NCBI GenBank assembly: GCA_026390015.1
Contig: JAPLGS010000165.1
Coordinates: forward strand, 27,194-80,142
Length of the DNA: 52,949 nucleotides
DNA from: Chloroflexota bacterium
Lineage (GTDB): Bacteria > Chloroflexota > Anaerolineae > Anaerolineales > Villigracilaceae
Direction of reading: 5' to 3'
The position numbers were made by a program, and so were the translations under genes. Positions 25,534 through 34,583 of this stretch are shown in pieces. The notes beneath the pieces are model-generated. The model was not told the DNA's origin. It saw only the letters and a list, made by a program, of their open reading frames with translations, and ran no database searches. Every line of letters starts with the position of its first letter. Within the stretch, counting starts at the first letter, position 1.

Positions 25534-26438
25534 GTCAGCCTGTTGCCATCGGTGTGGATTTAGGAGGAACACTCGTCCGCGTTGGAGTTTTTGATTTGGA
25601 CGGGCAGCTCCTCGGTCAGAATGAAACGAGCATCGCCTCCGTTGGGCCTGTTAATGGACTCAGCCTTATCGAGCACTTAATTCGCGAAAGCCTTGACTCT
25701 GTTAACTTCCCAACTCTATTAGGAATTGGTATCGGCTGCACGGGACCCCTGGACACGATTCGCGGACTCATCAACAATCCATATACGCTTGAAGGCTGGA
25801 ACAACATTCCCATTGTTGAAAGACTCAACACAACCTTCAATGTCCCTGTGCGGCTTGAAAACGATGCTGATGCAGCTGCACTTGGTGAATACTGGCAGGG
25901 AGCAGGGCGCGATGCAAAACGGCTTTACGCCGTCACTGTTGGTACTGGTGTTGGCACATCCTTGATCATAGATGGAAAAATCTATCGTGGTGTTGATGGT
26001 TCGCATCCCGAAGGCGGACATCAACTGATCGACCCGAATGGCCCCGAATGTTATTGTGGTCATCGTGGATGTTGGGAAAGTTTAATTTCGGGATCAGCAA
26101 TTTCAAATCAGGCGAAAAGCATGCCAACTATGGATGCGAGATCCATCGCAAATGCCGCCCGTATAGGCGACCCTGCTGCCATCGCGATCATGCAAAAAGC
26201 CGCGCGCAATTTTAGTTTAGGCATTATCAATATCATTTCTTTTTTTGTTCCCGATGTGCTTGTCTTGAGCGGCGGCGTAATGAAAAGCTCAGATCTTTTT
26301 TTGCCGACGCTTGAGAAAGCGCTTAAAACTCCCAACCCAATGGTGCCGTTTGACCGCGTACACATCCTGCCAGCCACGCTTGGCTATTATGCGGGCTTAT
26401 ACGGCGGCGCCTACATGATTCTACGCGAGGCAAAATGA
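25530..26438 (+). CDS. ROK-family sugar kinase
   Basis: 302 residues. N-terminal phosphate loop GVDLGGTLVRVGVFD, sugar-site ENDADAAALGEY, second phosphate region VTVGTGVGTSLIIDG, and the ROK zinc signature ending CYCGHRGCWESLISG. Glucose and N-acetylglucosamine/N-acetylmannosamine kinases belong here. With the neighbouring SIS protein and NagR/DasR-like regulator, an amino-sugar kinase is the best guess. It overlaps the permease stop by 4 bases. Confidence 0.88.
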   Translation: MSQPVAIGVDLGGTLVRVGVFDLDGQLLGQNETSIASVGPVNGLSLIEHLIRESLDSVNFPTLLGIGIGCTGPLDTIRGLINNPYTLEGWNNIPIVERLNTTFNVPVRLENDADAAALGEYWQGAGRDAKRLYAVTVGTGVGTSLIIDGKIYRGVDGSHPEGGHQLIDPNGPECYCGHRGCWESLISGSAISNQAKSMPTMDARSIANAARIGDPAAIAIMQKAARNFSLGIINIISFFVPDVLVLSGGVMKSSDLFLPTLEKALKTPNPMVPFDRVHILPATLGYYAGLYGGAYMILREAK

Positions 26439-27469
26439 CAAAAGTTCCCTACATTCTTGATATTCTCGACCAGCCAAATTCTTTAAAAACCGCGCTGGAG
26501 CAATTTGACTCAGTATCGCTTGCGCCACTAGCCGCGGCCATTCGTAACAATGAATTTGATCGTATTCTTATCACAGGCATGGGTGGATCGCTTTATGCTT
26601 CCTATCCTGCCTGGTTACTTCTCGCAAATGCAGGGCTTCCAGTCCTTTGGGTTGATACTGCGGAATTAATCCATCACACGCCCGCGCTGGTAACATCAAA
26701 AACGCTGCTCTGGATATTTTCACAGTCTGGCAAATCTGCTGAAATCATCTCAGCCATCGACTTTGGACGGATACAAAAACCCGCAGCGTTAATCGCCACA
26801 GTAAATGATCTCGAAAGCCCACTCGCAAATGCATCACAGATTCAAATCCCCATCAATGCAGGAGCCGAACATACCGTTTCGACTCGCACATATGTCAATT
26901 CGTTGGCAGTGGGTCAACTTGCCGCGTTGGCTTTGCTTGGCAAAGATATTGAAGTCGCGCGCGCTGAACTCATGCAAACGGCATCCGCAATCGAAACATA
27001 TCTTTCAAGCTGGGAAAGTCATGTTCAACTGATTGGCAAATCCATTGGCTTCCCTAAGCGCCTCGCAATCCTTGGTCGCGGCGCTTCTCTCGCGTCCGCA
27101 TATACAGGCGCACTTATCCTTGGTGAAGCATCAAAATTTATAGCAACTCCCTACCAGGCAGGCGAATTCCGTCACGGCCCTCTCGAGCTTGCCACACCTG
27201 ACTTAACCGTCTGGCTTTTCGTTGGCCCGCAGGAAACCCGAGATTTAAATCTTCACCTGCTCAAGGATTTGCGCAGCTATCAAGTCAACGCTTTTTATAT
27301 TGGTTCAGAGAAGAACGATTGGCAAATTGAAATACCCAATGTTCCATCAATTGGGTTGCCGTTGATGGAAATCATTCCGATTCAATTATTGACTATCCAT
27401 TTTGCAGAGCAGATCGGAGTGGAGCCTGGTCATTTCTTTAGAACGGGAAAGATAACTCTTGCAGAATAA
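26435..27469 (+). CDS. SIS-domain sugar isomerase/deaminase (GlmS/AgaS-like)
   Basis: 344 residues with two SIS domains. The first has ITGMGGSLYASYPAWLLLAN and WIFSQSGKSAEIISAI, and the second has ILGRGASLASAYTGALILGE and YQAGEFRHGPLEL, the last being the GlmS isomerase-type signature. The glutamine amidotransferase domain of GlmS is absent, so it would act as an isomerase/deaminase on an amino-sugar phosphate. It overlaps the ROK kinase by 4 bases. NagA (deacetylase) is not in the window. Confidence 0.85.
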   Translation: MTKVPYILDILDQPNSLKTALEQFDSVSLAPLAAAIRNNEFDRILITGMGGSLYASYPAWLLLANAGLPVLWVDTAELIHHTPALVTSKTLLWIFSQSGKSAEIISAIDFGRIQKPAALIATVNDLESPLANASQIQIPINAGAEHTVSTRTYVNSLAVGQLAALALLGKDIEVARAELMQTASAIETYLSSWESHVQLIGKSIGFPKRLAILGRGASLASAYTGALILGEASKFIATPYQAGEFRHGPLELATPDLTVWLFVGPQETRDLNLHLLKDLRSYQVNAFYIGSEKNDWQIEIPNVPSIGLPLMEIIPIQLLTIHFAEQIGVEPGHFFRTGKITLAE

Positions 27470-27642
27470 TAGCTTGCTTGTTATACAGAATATCCTTTGC
27501 CGCGGATTTCACAGATTTTCCGTGGGTATTTTTTTCAATTCCCATAAATTTATTGTTTGAACCACAACTATAGACTCGATTCCAAAATAACACTATATTG
27601 AGGAAAATCGCTTGGGCAAATGGTTGCGTGGAATTGCAGACA

Positions 27643-28641
27643 ATGACTACTATTCGTGAAGTTGCAAAAAAAGCCGGGGTATCCCCCACCAGCGTCTCAC
27701 ATGTTCTGAATAATACACGTTTCGTTTCCGAAGACGTGCGCGAACGTGTAAATTCCGCTATGCGTGAGTTGAACTATAGGCCCAATGCGCTGGCGCGTTC
27801 CTTGCGACGGGGCGAAACACATACGCTCGGTTTGATTTTGCCCGACAGCGCCAACCCATTTTTTGCCGAGGTTGGTCATGCAATTGAATCAGCGGCGTTT
27901 TTGCGTGGGTATAGTGTTATTTTGTGCAATACCGAGAATGACGAAGATAAAGAGCACTTGTATACAGAAGTGCTCGAGAACAAACAATTGGACGGCATCA
28001 TCTTCGTAGGAGCGGGGGAAAACCGCGAATCAATTTCAGCGATTATTCAAAACGGAATACCCCTTGTTGTTGTCGACCGCGACATGGGCAACCTCGAATT
28101 AGATACGGTCACAACTGAAAATCATCAGGGTGGTTTTCTAGCCACACAACATCTGCTCTCACTCGGACATCAAATCATTGGCTGCATTACAGGACCATCT
28201 AACATTACCCCCAGCGCGGAGCGTGTTACAGGCTACCGTGAAGCACTTCGGCAGGCTGGAATTCACATCGAAGACTCCTTATTGGTACGCGGCGATTTTC
28301 ATGCGCCTTCAGGATATTCGGCCGCCTTACAACTTCTACAAAGAACCCCGCGCCCAACTGCCATATTCGTATGCAATGACATGATGGCAATTGGCGCATT
28401 GCGCGCCGCCGCCCAGCTTGGGCTGAAAGTGCCTGAAGATATAGCCATTGTCGGTTTTGATGATATTGAACTGGCGTCCTACACCACCCCTTCACTGACC
28501 ACTGTTGCTCAACCCAAACAGGAAATTGGTCAACTGGCGGTAAAACTAATTTTTGAACGGATGGGCGATCATTCATTACCGCCCCGTCACAATATACTAT
28601 CCACCCAATTGATCATTCGCGAAAGTTCCACGAGGTCTTAA
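27643..28641 (+). CDS. LacI-family transcriptional regulator of a ribose-type operon
   Basis: 332 residues from the ATG at 27643, giving the canonical LacI start TTIREVAKKAGVSPTSVSHV with HVLNNTRFVSEDVRERV. A TTG-started extension of 15 residues is not supported by the family. The periplasmic-binding-like effector domain follows (LGLILPDSANPFFAEVGHAI; GIPLVVVDRD; TAIFVCNDMMAIGALRAA; VGFDDIELASYTTPSLTTVAQ). The stop overlaps the start of the ribokinase gene (TAATG), so it is coexpressed with rbsK and rbsD and probably senses ribose or a related pentose. Confidence 0.9.
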   Translation: MTTIREVAKKAGVSPTSVSHVLNNTRFVSEDVRERVNSAMRELNYRPNALARSLRRGETHTLGLILPDSANPFFAEVGHAIESAAFLRGYSVILCNTENDEDKEHLYTEVLENKQLDGIIFVGAGENRESISAIIQNGIPLVVVDRDMGNLELDTVTTENHQGGFLATQHLLSLGHQIIGCITGPSNITPSAERVTGYREALRQAGIHIEDSLLVRGDFHAPSGYSAALQLLQRTPRPTAIFVCNDMMAIGALRAAAQLGLKVPEDIAIVGFDDIELASYTTPSLTTVAQPKQEIGQLAVKLIFERMGDHSLPPRHNILSTQLIIRESSTRS

Positions 28642-29549
28642 TGCAGGGAAAACTTCTCGTTGTTGGCAGTTTGAATGTGGATCTTGTGGTCAACGTTGCA
28701 CGTCACCCGCAAATTGGTGAAACAATTTTGGGCGGAAAGTTTACAACATTTCCCGGCGGAAAAGGAGCCAATCAGGCAGTAGCGGCGGCACGCATGGGCG
28801 CAGCGGTGACAATGATCGGCCGTGTTGGACAGGATGGATTTGGAGACGAATTACGCGCCAGAGCAGCCGAAGATGGAATCAATATTCAGTATGTAACAGT
28901 AGACAAAAATGAAGCCACAGGAATTGCACTGATAACGGTGGATGCTTTAGGACAAAATACCATTGTCGTCGCATCGGGAGCAAATCTCGCATTGACTCCC
29001 CAGGATTTAATCACAGCCAAAGCTGCCTTTACCAATGCTGATGTAATGGTGACGCAACTCGAGAGTCCGCTGGAAACTGTCAGCGAAGCAGTGTCTTTGG
29101 CCGCGCAACACAAGTTGAAGATTGTTTTGAACCCCGCACCAGCCCAACGCCTCGATGCAAAATTATTATCAATGGTTGATTACTTCATTCCCAATGAACG
29201 CGAAGCCATGCAAGCAGTTGGAGCGGAGACTCTTGAATCTGCGATAGATCAATTGCTTGCAATGGAAGTACAAAACCTGATCATCACACTTGGTGAAAAA
29301 GGTGTTCTGGTTGTCACTGCCGATGGACGCAGGCAAATCCCGGCGTATCCAGTGATAGCCATTGATACTGTGGCAGCAGGCGATGCTTTTGTAGGCGCAT
29401 TCGCAACAGGCCTGGCGGAAGGCATGAGCGTCGAGCAATCCGTTCAGTTGGGAAACGCTGCCGCCGCAATTTCAGTTACAAGATATGGCGCACAACCTTC
29501 CCTGCCGATGCGCAAAGAAATAATTGAATTTCTTGGAGGTCAGAAATGA
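28641..29549 (+). CDS. rbsK: Ribokinase
   Basis: 302 residues, PfkB family. N-terminal VVGSLNVDLVVNVARHPQIG and GGKFTTFPGGKGANQAVAAA are ribokinase-specific. The C-terminal signature DTVAAGDAFVGAFATGLAEG contains the catalytic aspartate (GDAF). Phosphorylates ribose to ribose-5-phosphate in the cytoplasm. Its end overlaps rbsD by 4 bases (ATGA). Confidence 0.92.
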   Translation: MQGKLLVVGSLNVDLVVNVARHPQIGETILGGKFTTFPGGKGANQAVAAARMGAAVTMIGRVGQDGFGDELRARAAEDGINIQYVTVDKNEATGIALITVDALGQNTIVVASGANLALTPQDLITAKAAFTNADVMVTQLESPLETVSEAVSLAAQHKLKIVLNPAPAQRLDAKLLSMVDYFIPNEREAMQAVGAETLESAIDQLLAMEVQNLIITLGEKGVLVVTADGRRQIPAYPVIAIDTVAAGDAFVGAFATGLAEGMSVEQSVQLGNAAAAISVTRYGAQPSLPMRKEIIEFLGGQK

Positions 29550-29881
29550 AAAAAACAACATTATTGAACTCAGAATTATCGTATGTCATCGCTACACTCG
29601 GTCACACGCAAACATTGGTTGTGGCCGATGCGGGATTGCCTATTCCTCCAGAAACCGAGCGCATTGATTTGGCGTTGACCAAAGGTGTGCCAGGAGCTGT
29701 AGAAACACTCAAGGTCATTTTGGAAGAAATGCAGGTTGAAAAGATTATTCTCGCTGAAGAAGTGAAGAAGCACAATCCGCAATTTCTAAAAGCAGTCAAA
29801 AATCTTTTACCTGGGTTTAGCAAACCCGGTTCGTGGGTCAAATTAAGTTGGATAAATCCAACCGTAAGAATCGCAAAATAA
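29546..29881 (+). CDS. rbsD: D-ribose pyranase, C-terminally truncated
   Basis: 111 residues. The first 88 or so match RbsD closely: MKKTTLLNSELSYVIATLGH, then VVADAGLPIPPETERIDLAL and EKIILAEEVKKHNP. The normal protein is about 130-140 residues and ends with a VRTGE...PYANVIL region that carries part of the active site. Here the frame after NLLPG is unrelated (FSKPGSWVKLSWINPTVRIAK), and no other frame downstream restores the missing end. The final exons of similarity are lost where the DNA has a GGGTTT-AGC-AAACCC hairpin. Probably inactive, or retained in part. It normally interconverts pyranose and furanose forms of ribose. Confidence 0.8.
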   Translation: MKKTTLLNSELSYVIATLGHTQTLVVADAGLPIPPETERIDLALTKGVPGAVETLKVILEEMQVEKIILAEEVKKHNPQFLKAVKNLLPGFSKPGSWVKLSWINPTVRIAK

Positions 29882-30216
29882 CGATTGATAGCTGCGAAGT
29901 GTGCCAAGCGTGTTGCCCGCTAATAATAAAATAAAGCGGCAGAAAAAGGTAATACCCGGAAGCAGTTCAACTCGTCCCAAGAATCAAACAGAAAATATCG
30001 CAACAAGGTTTCAATATCTTGAAAGAAGGTTTGGCGCTTACGTAATACCTGTCGCAGGACAGTCCCATAAAATAAGATCACATCTAGGGTAATGCGATGT
30101 GATTACATATTGGATAATTTGGTACTCTTAAATCAATTAGAAAGTTGTACAGATCGTGAATATACTTCGCTTATTCACGATCAACCTAACTTATACCGGC
30201 TGCTTGCTTGCACAAA
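29882..30216. other. Convergent intergenic region
   Basis: 335 bases with no recognisable gene. Contains a small hairpin at 30077-30103 (ATCACATC / GATGTGAT) and the terminator at 30152-30182. Confidence 0.6.
30152..30182. terminator. Hairpin at the end of the Tat-protein/Bat operon
   Basis: GATCGTGAATA (30152-30162) pairs with TATTCACGATC (30172-30182), 11 base pairs and a 9-base loop. It lies 35 bases past the minus-strand gene end, with only a weak T-run. Confidence 0.5.
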
Positions 30217-32448
30217 TTACTTTCTGAATATCTTATTCCAATCCAACATCGTTTTTAGATGCTCAAGGGGAACCTCACCCTCGGGGATATATCCTACAAA
30301 CGAGCGATTGTATTGATCTTCCGTGCCGTCTGAGAGCAGCCAGCGCAACGGAGCTTTAAACGTCCCGACCGCGGATTTGGCGTTATCGCCGCCAGGCAGC
30401 GCAGTTTCGTACGTGATGACCATCATGCCGTCAGCGGTTTCCGCCACCTCAGCCACTGTCGCTTCGTGGATCCAACGCAGCCATTGAGTTTCGACCATTT
30501 TCTGTTTTTCAGAAGAAAGGGTCGTGCGAGAGCGTGTGATCAAGTCATTGATCTTATACAGCCATTCACCACTCTTCTCTTTCTTCGTTTTGTACTCGGC
30601 CGGCAGCAAGCCAATTTTTTGTTTTGTCTCGATCCACCTTGCGATCTGCCACTGCGAAGGATTTAATATTGAAAAACTGATAAACCGTAACCACAGAATG
30701 CTCGAGCCCTGTATGTAATCTTTTTCAGAAGTCGGCTTGACATAATATGCACCAGGAAATTTGTTCTCTTTTTCATTTGTGACATACCACTTCGCTCTAG
30801 CTGCCAATCCACCGGGCGGTAGATGTCCGCGGATGTGTTGGCAATGCTCAGCGACTTCGTTGCAGACCGCGCGCGTAACGATCAATTCGAGCGTACGTCC
30901 ATGCTCATCGCGCCACTCGATAGGGTTGTGATTCTCCCACGCATTCATCACAGAGCGCAAATCGTTGCTCTGCTTCGCGTTCCGCTCTTCATCTTCCTGC
31001 GGAGTAAGTTTTTCCCAACCCAGATCTGAGACCTCCGTCACGCGCAGCGGCGTGAATCTGACAATCTCCTTCCACGCCCATTTCGGGAAGGTGTTTTTCA
31101 TTTCCATTAATTTCTGTAATATGTCATCACTGGATAATTTTTTGATCTCATAAATTACTTCATCCGTTTGGAGGTCGATGAGACCAGATCGGCGAGTCTT
31201 CGGTCCGTTCGCCTTGATCATTGTCAGATGCAGAAGAATTTTATCCATCCACTCCTTTTCGGTTGTGAGCGCGAGTTTGGGTTTATCCGTCCCGCCAGTT
31301 GATTCGTATATCTCTATTTTTTCCTTACAGCGTTTTACGATTTCCGAATCGTCAAGGTCTTTGAGTTCACGCACTACATCAAATACCCGCAAACGAATCA
31401 TTAAATCCTTTGGGTCAACCCATGATCCGTGCGCGCTGGCGTAGCGCATGCCCGAAAAATGCACAACCATGTATTGCAGCCATTGAGGAAATCGCTGCGG
31501 TTCTTTTTGGAAACGTAGGTTTATCAGATCCAATAATTCATATTGATTCTTCTGAGCGATTGAATTTGTGTATTCCTCGACTTTCCAATAAGCAATATCC
31601 TGGATAGAGACCTGACGGTCGGGTGGAAATTTGATAATGAACTCCGCTTCGGGCGTTTTGAAGTTCACATCGCTTTTGGAAAGCTTGTACCAAGCCAGTT
31701 TGCCCTGTTCGATTTTGTCATACGTGACGAGGAAAGCTCGCAATTGATTCATCTCATGTTCAGCCATCGGCAAGGTGATGGATTCCTGGGCGTCCAATAG
31801 CTTGCCCTCACTCACGTATTTAGAATGGGTGGGAAGCATCCCTTCATGCCTGCGCCTAAGTGCTTTGATCCTGTCCTTGGTCGCATCGCGGTGTATAACC
31901 CAGTAGGAGATCATGCGCTCCACAAAACTCCGCTCACCGCGGATATCCCTGGGCCAGTTCCCTGCAAATAAATCATGGAGGTTATTGATCTCGGTCAGTT
32001 CCAACTCATCGATTGGCTGAAAAGAAAAATATTCCACACGCACATCTCTTCTTAGAAAATAATCACGCAACGAAGTGTATTCTTTTTGCGCCGCAACTGC
32101 GTTTAATTCCCATGTCTTTTTATATGCGGCCACTTCGTCTTTCAAGGCATTAATATCTTTGCCTTTGTATTGCGACCAGGCATCAACTTCCATGTAATAG
32201 ATTAAAAAGTCGCGCAGTTTTACCTCCCGCATGGGATAGATGGTTTTGCATAAATATTCATTTTGCCATTGGAAGTATTGTTGGGGATTAAAAGGAGTAT
32301 CCTTCGACTCCGCAAGCATTTGTTCGATCTTACTTGCAAAAGCGCGAGGCAATACCAGTGCCCCAAGCATCAGGGAACAAAATTTCAGGAAGTCACGCCG
32401 TGATATTCCTTGATCGTCTAGGGTTTCTTGCATACCAGTATCTAGCAT
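30217..32448 (-). CDS. Large Tat-signal protein of unknown function
   Basis: 743 residues, function not recognised. The N-terminus has a twin-arginine signal (SRRDFLKFCSLMLGALVLP, with R17 and R18), so it is exported folded, which suggests a cofactor or early assembly in the cytoplasm. The rest is highly charged and tryptophan-rich, predicted helical, with no repeats or obvious catalytic signature. Landmarks are LQYMVVHFSGMRYASAHGSW, EWRDEHGRTLELIVTRAVC and EHCQHIRGHLPPGG. A good Shine-Dalgarno (AAGGAGAG) precedes the ATG. It lies 77 bases after the second VWA gene in the same direction, so it is probably part of, or a client of, the MoxR/VWA system. Confidence 0.75.
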   Translation of the reverse strand: MLDTGMQETLDDQGISRRDFLKFCSLMLGALVLPRAFASKIEQMLAESKDTPFNPQQYFQWQNEYLCKTIYPMREVKLRDFLIYYMEVDAWSQYKGKDINALKDEVAAYKKTWELNAVAAQKEYTSLRDYFLRRDVRVEYFSFQPIDELELTEINNLHDLFAGNWPRDIRGERSFVERMISYWVIHRDATKDRIKALRRRHEGMLPTHSKYVSEGKLLDAQESITLPMAEHEMNQLRAFLVTYDKIEQGKLAWYKLSKSDVNFKTPEAEFIIKFPPDRQVSIQDIAYWKVEEYTNSIAQKNQYELLDLINLRFQKEPQRFPQWLQYMVVHFSGMRYASAHGSWVDPKDLMIRLRVFDVVRELKDLDDSEIVKRCKEKIEIYESTGGTDKPKLALTTEKEWMDKILLHLTMIKANGPKTRRSGLIDLQTDEVIYEIKKLSSDDILQKLMEMKNTFPKWAWKEIVRFTPLRVTEVSDLGWEKLTPQEDEERNAKQSNDLRSVMNAWENHNPIEWRDEHGRTLELIVTRAVCNEVAEHCQHIRGHLPPGGLAARAKWYVTNEKENKFPGAYYVKPTSEKDYIQGSSILWLRFISFSILNPSQWQIARWIETKQKIGLLPAEYKTKKEKSGEWLYKINDLITRSRTTLSSEKQKMVETQWLRWIHEATVAEVAETADGMMVITYETALPGGDNAKSAVGTFKAPLRWLLSDGTEDQYNRSFVGYIPEGEVPLEHLKTMLDWNKIFRK

Positions 32449-32525
32449 TTACTCTCCTTGTTCTTTGTTTGTGGATTATTTCCGATAATACTCATTTTTT
32501 TAAAATATGTAAATAACTTGCAACC

Positions 32526-33560
32526 TTATGGAAGGGGATGCCAGAGGATCGAAAACGCAATTGCAAGCGAGACAAACAGTGCGCCAATGGCTGCAAAGAT
32601 GACACTGACCTCTCTGGTTTGTTTGACCGTCATCAGCTGTGTCGGAAGATTCTCGAAAACATCCTGCAGTTCTGTTGCGCTTGCGGCCAGATGGTAAGAG
32701 CCGCCTGTCAGATCCGCTACCTGCTTGAGAGTTTCCTCGTCAATCTCCCTGCGGAATCCGCCACCGCCGCCAAATGATCCACCAAACTGATCATTGTTTT
32801 GAATCTGAAATCCACAATTGGGGATGGTTGTGTTATTGGTTGTGCCAAACCCGATGGTATAAACCCTGACCCCCCGATCTAGTGATTGCTGCGCCCCCAA
32901 CAGCGGAGGTATTCCTGTATTGCTGGCACCATCGGTAAGCAGGACAACGATAGCCGGTATGTATTCCCCTTTTGGCAGGGGTACTGCCTCAACACCGGAA
33001 GAAGGGCTGGTTATGCTATCGTCTATTTCAGCGATCGCATCCAGGGATTTAAGAATACCCTCCCCAATTGCTGTTCTGCGTGCGGTGGTTAAATTTTGAA
33101 TGGCAGTTTCCAACAGATCATGGTCCGTTGTGGGTGGTTGGATTATTGCCGCAAACCCGGCGAATGCAACCACGCCGATCTGTGTATTTCCTTTTTGAGT
33201 CTGAACGAATTTTAGTGCTGCGGTTTTGGCGGCTTCCAGGCGGCTGGGCAAAATATCAGTGGAGCACATGCTTCTCGAAACATCGATCGCCAGAATAATA
33301 GTCGCGTTGGAAGCCGGGACAGTAATAGTTGAGACCGGCCGACTTAGGGCAACAGTCAAGCTGGATAATGCGATTAGAAATAAGGCAAAGGGAAAATGAC
33401 GCCGCCATTGAGATTGTTTCGGAAGCGAACCACGTATCAATGACAAACTTGAAAAACGCACAGCAAAAGGCTTGCGGCGGCGCAAGATCAAAGTATAAGC
33501 AAGGATCATTAAAGGGATCAATATCAATAAATAAAGAAAAGCGGGCCAAAGCAAATTCAT
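32526..33560 (-). CDS. VWA-domain membrane protein (BatB-like)
   Basis: 344 residues. Two N-terminal membrane helices (about 5-25 and 56-74), a von Willebrand A domain with the MIDAS motif DVSRS (D93, S95, S97), and a C-terminal membrane helix (about 318-338). Paralogous to the next upstream gene, with the same length to the MIDAS motif. In Bat/MoxR operons such proteins form membrane complexes with the AAA+ ATPase; the link to stress or aerotolerance is from Bacteroides work. A glycine-rich insert (GGSFGGGGGFRRE) sits before the last VWA helix. Confidence 0.85.
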   Translation of the reverse strand: MNLLWPAFLYLLILIPLMILAYTLILRRRKPFAVRFSSLSLIRGSLPKQSQWRRHFPFALFLIALSSLTVALSRPVSTITVPASNATIILAIDVSRSMCSTDILPSRLEAAKTAALKFVQTQKGNTQIGVVAFAGFAAIIQPPTTDHDLLETAIQNLTTARRTAIGEGILKSLDAIAEIDDSITSPSSGVEAVPLPKGEYIPAIVVLLTDGASNTGIPPLLGAQQSLDRGVRVYTIGFGTTNNTTIPNCGFQIQNNDQFGGSFGGGGGFRREIDEETLKQVADLTGGSYHLAASATELQDVFENLPTQLMTVKQTREVSVIFAAIGALFVSLAIAFSILWHPLP

Positions 33561-33579
33561 AGCAACCTCTTTTACACCA

Positions 33580-34581
33580 TCACGGTATATGGCTAAACCA
33601 AAGAAGCGATAACATGCCTCCGATCAACAGGATCAATGTGCTAAGGCCGGCAAACACTGCCGTCACCTCTGATTTTTCCTGCTTAATCACCAGGCGTGGC
33701 TCAATATTGTCGTATATCTGGCGCAGGTCTTTTTCTGTTTTGGCGTTGAAATAAAGACCATCCGTGACCTGGGCAATTTTTTGGAGGGCAGCTTCATCCA
33801 CTTTTGTATGGACAGTGAATCCATTGACCTCCAGATTTATACCTTCCACGCTGCCGATCGCAATCGTATGGATGCGCACACCCCGGTCAGCGGCAAACTG
33901 CGCCGCGGCCAGTGGATCGGGATTCGAGTTGTTCTCGCCATCTGTCAGCAGGACAATGACTGCGGAATTATTCGCCGCAGCTTTCGTCGCAGGAGTAGGA
34001 GCAGCAGGTTGTGAATCAGCGCTGAGAATCTGATCCTGCCCGGTCATAGTCGCGATAGTATTCAACGAGACAATGATCCCGCTCGCCAACGAAGTTCCGC
34101 GTTGAGGCTGCAAACGATCAATTGAGGCAAGGATCGCAGCCTGATCATTCGAAGGCAATTGGACCGAGAATCCGCTTTCACTGAAAGCAACGACACCAAC
34201 TTGTACCGTGGATGGTTGTCGCGCCACAAAATCATTTGCGACGGATTTTGCAGCCTCCAATCTTGTCGGCTCAAAATCTTCAGCAGACATACTTCCCGAA
34301 ACATCGAATGCAAGGATGACGATGCCCTCCACTTTGGGAAGCCCCATCACCATTTGCGGGCGGGCCAATGCAACGAATAGAATCGTCAGTCCGATCAAAA
34401 ATAATAGCGCGGGAATATGACGGCGCGGACCAACTCCGCGGCCTGAGGCTTGCTGGATCAATCCAAGACTTCCATAACGCACAGCATATTGGCTGCGTCG
34501 TTTTTGCATGCGAAGATACAACAATATTAAAAGTGGAATTATTACCAAGGACCAGAGCAATGCAGGCCAGATAAATGACAT
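33580..34581 (-). CDS. VWA-domain membrane protein (BatA-like)
   Basis: 333 residues. Helix pair at the N-terminus (about 4-23, 58-74), VWA domain with the intact MIDAS DVSGS (D93, S95, S97) and LTDGENNSNPDPLAAAQFAA, and a C-terminal anchor helix (about 308-328). A segment rich in Ala/Pro/Thr (SADSQPAAPTPATKAAANNS) is inserted in the domain. It lies 2 bases after the DUF58 gene, and BatB follows 19 bases later. Probably binds divalent metal and a protein ligand outside the membrane. Confidence 0.87.
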   Translation of the reverse strand: MSFIWPALLWSLVIIPLLILLYLRMQKRRSQYAVRYGSLGLIQQASGRGVGPRRHIPALLFLIGLTILFVALARPQMVMGLPKVEGIVILAFDVSGSMSAEDFEPTRLEAAKSVANDFVARQPSTVQVGVVAFSESGFSVQLPSNDQAAILASIDRLQPQRGTSLASGIIVSLNTIATMTGQDQILSADSQPAAPTPATKAAANNSAVIVLLTDGENNSNPDPLAAAQFAADRGVRIHTIAIGSVEGINLEVNGFTVHTKVDEAALQKIAQVTDGLYFNAKTEKDLRQIYDNIEPRLVIKQEKSEVTAVFAGLSTLILLIGGMLSLLWFSHIP

Positions 34582-34583
34582 AA

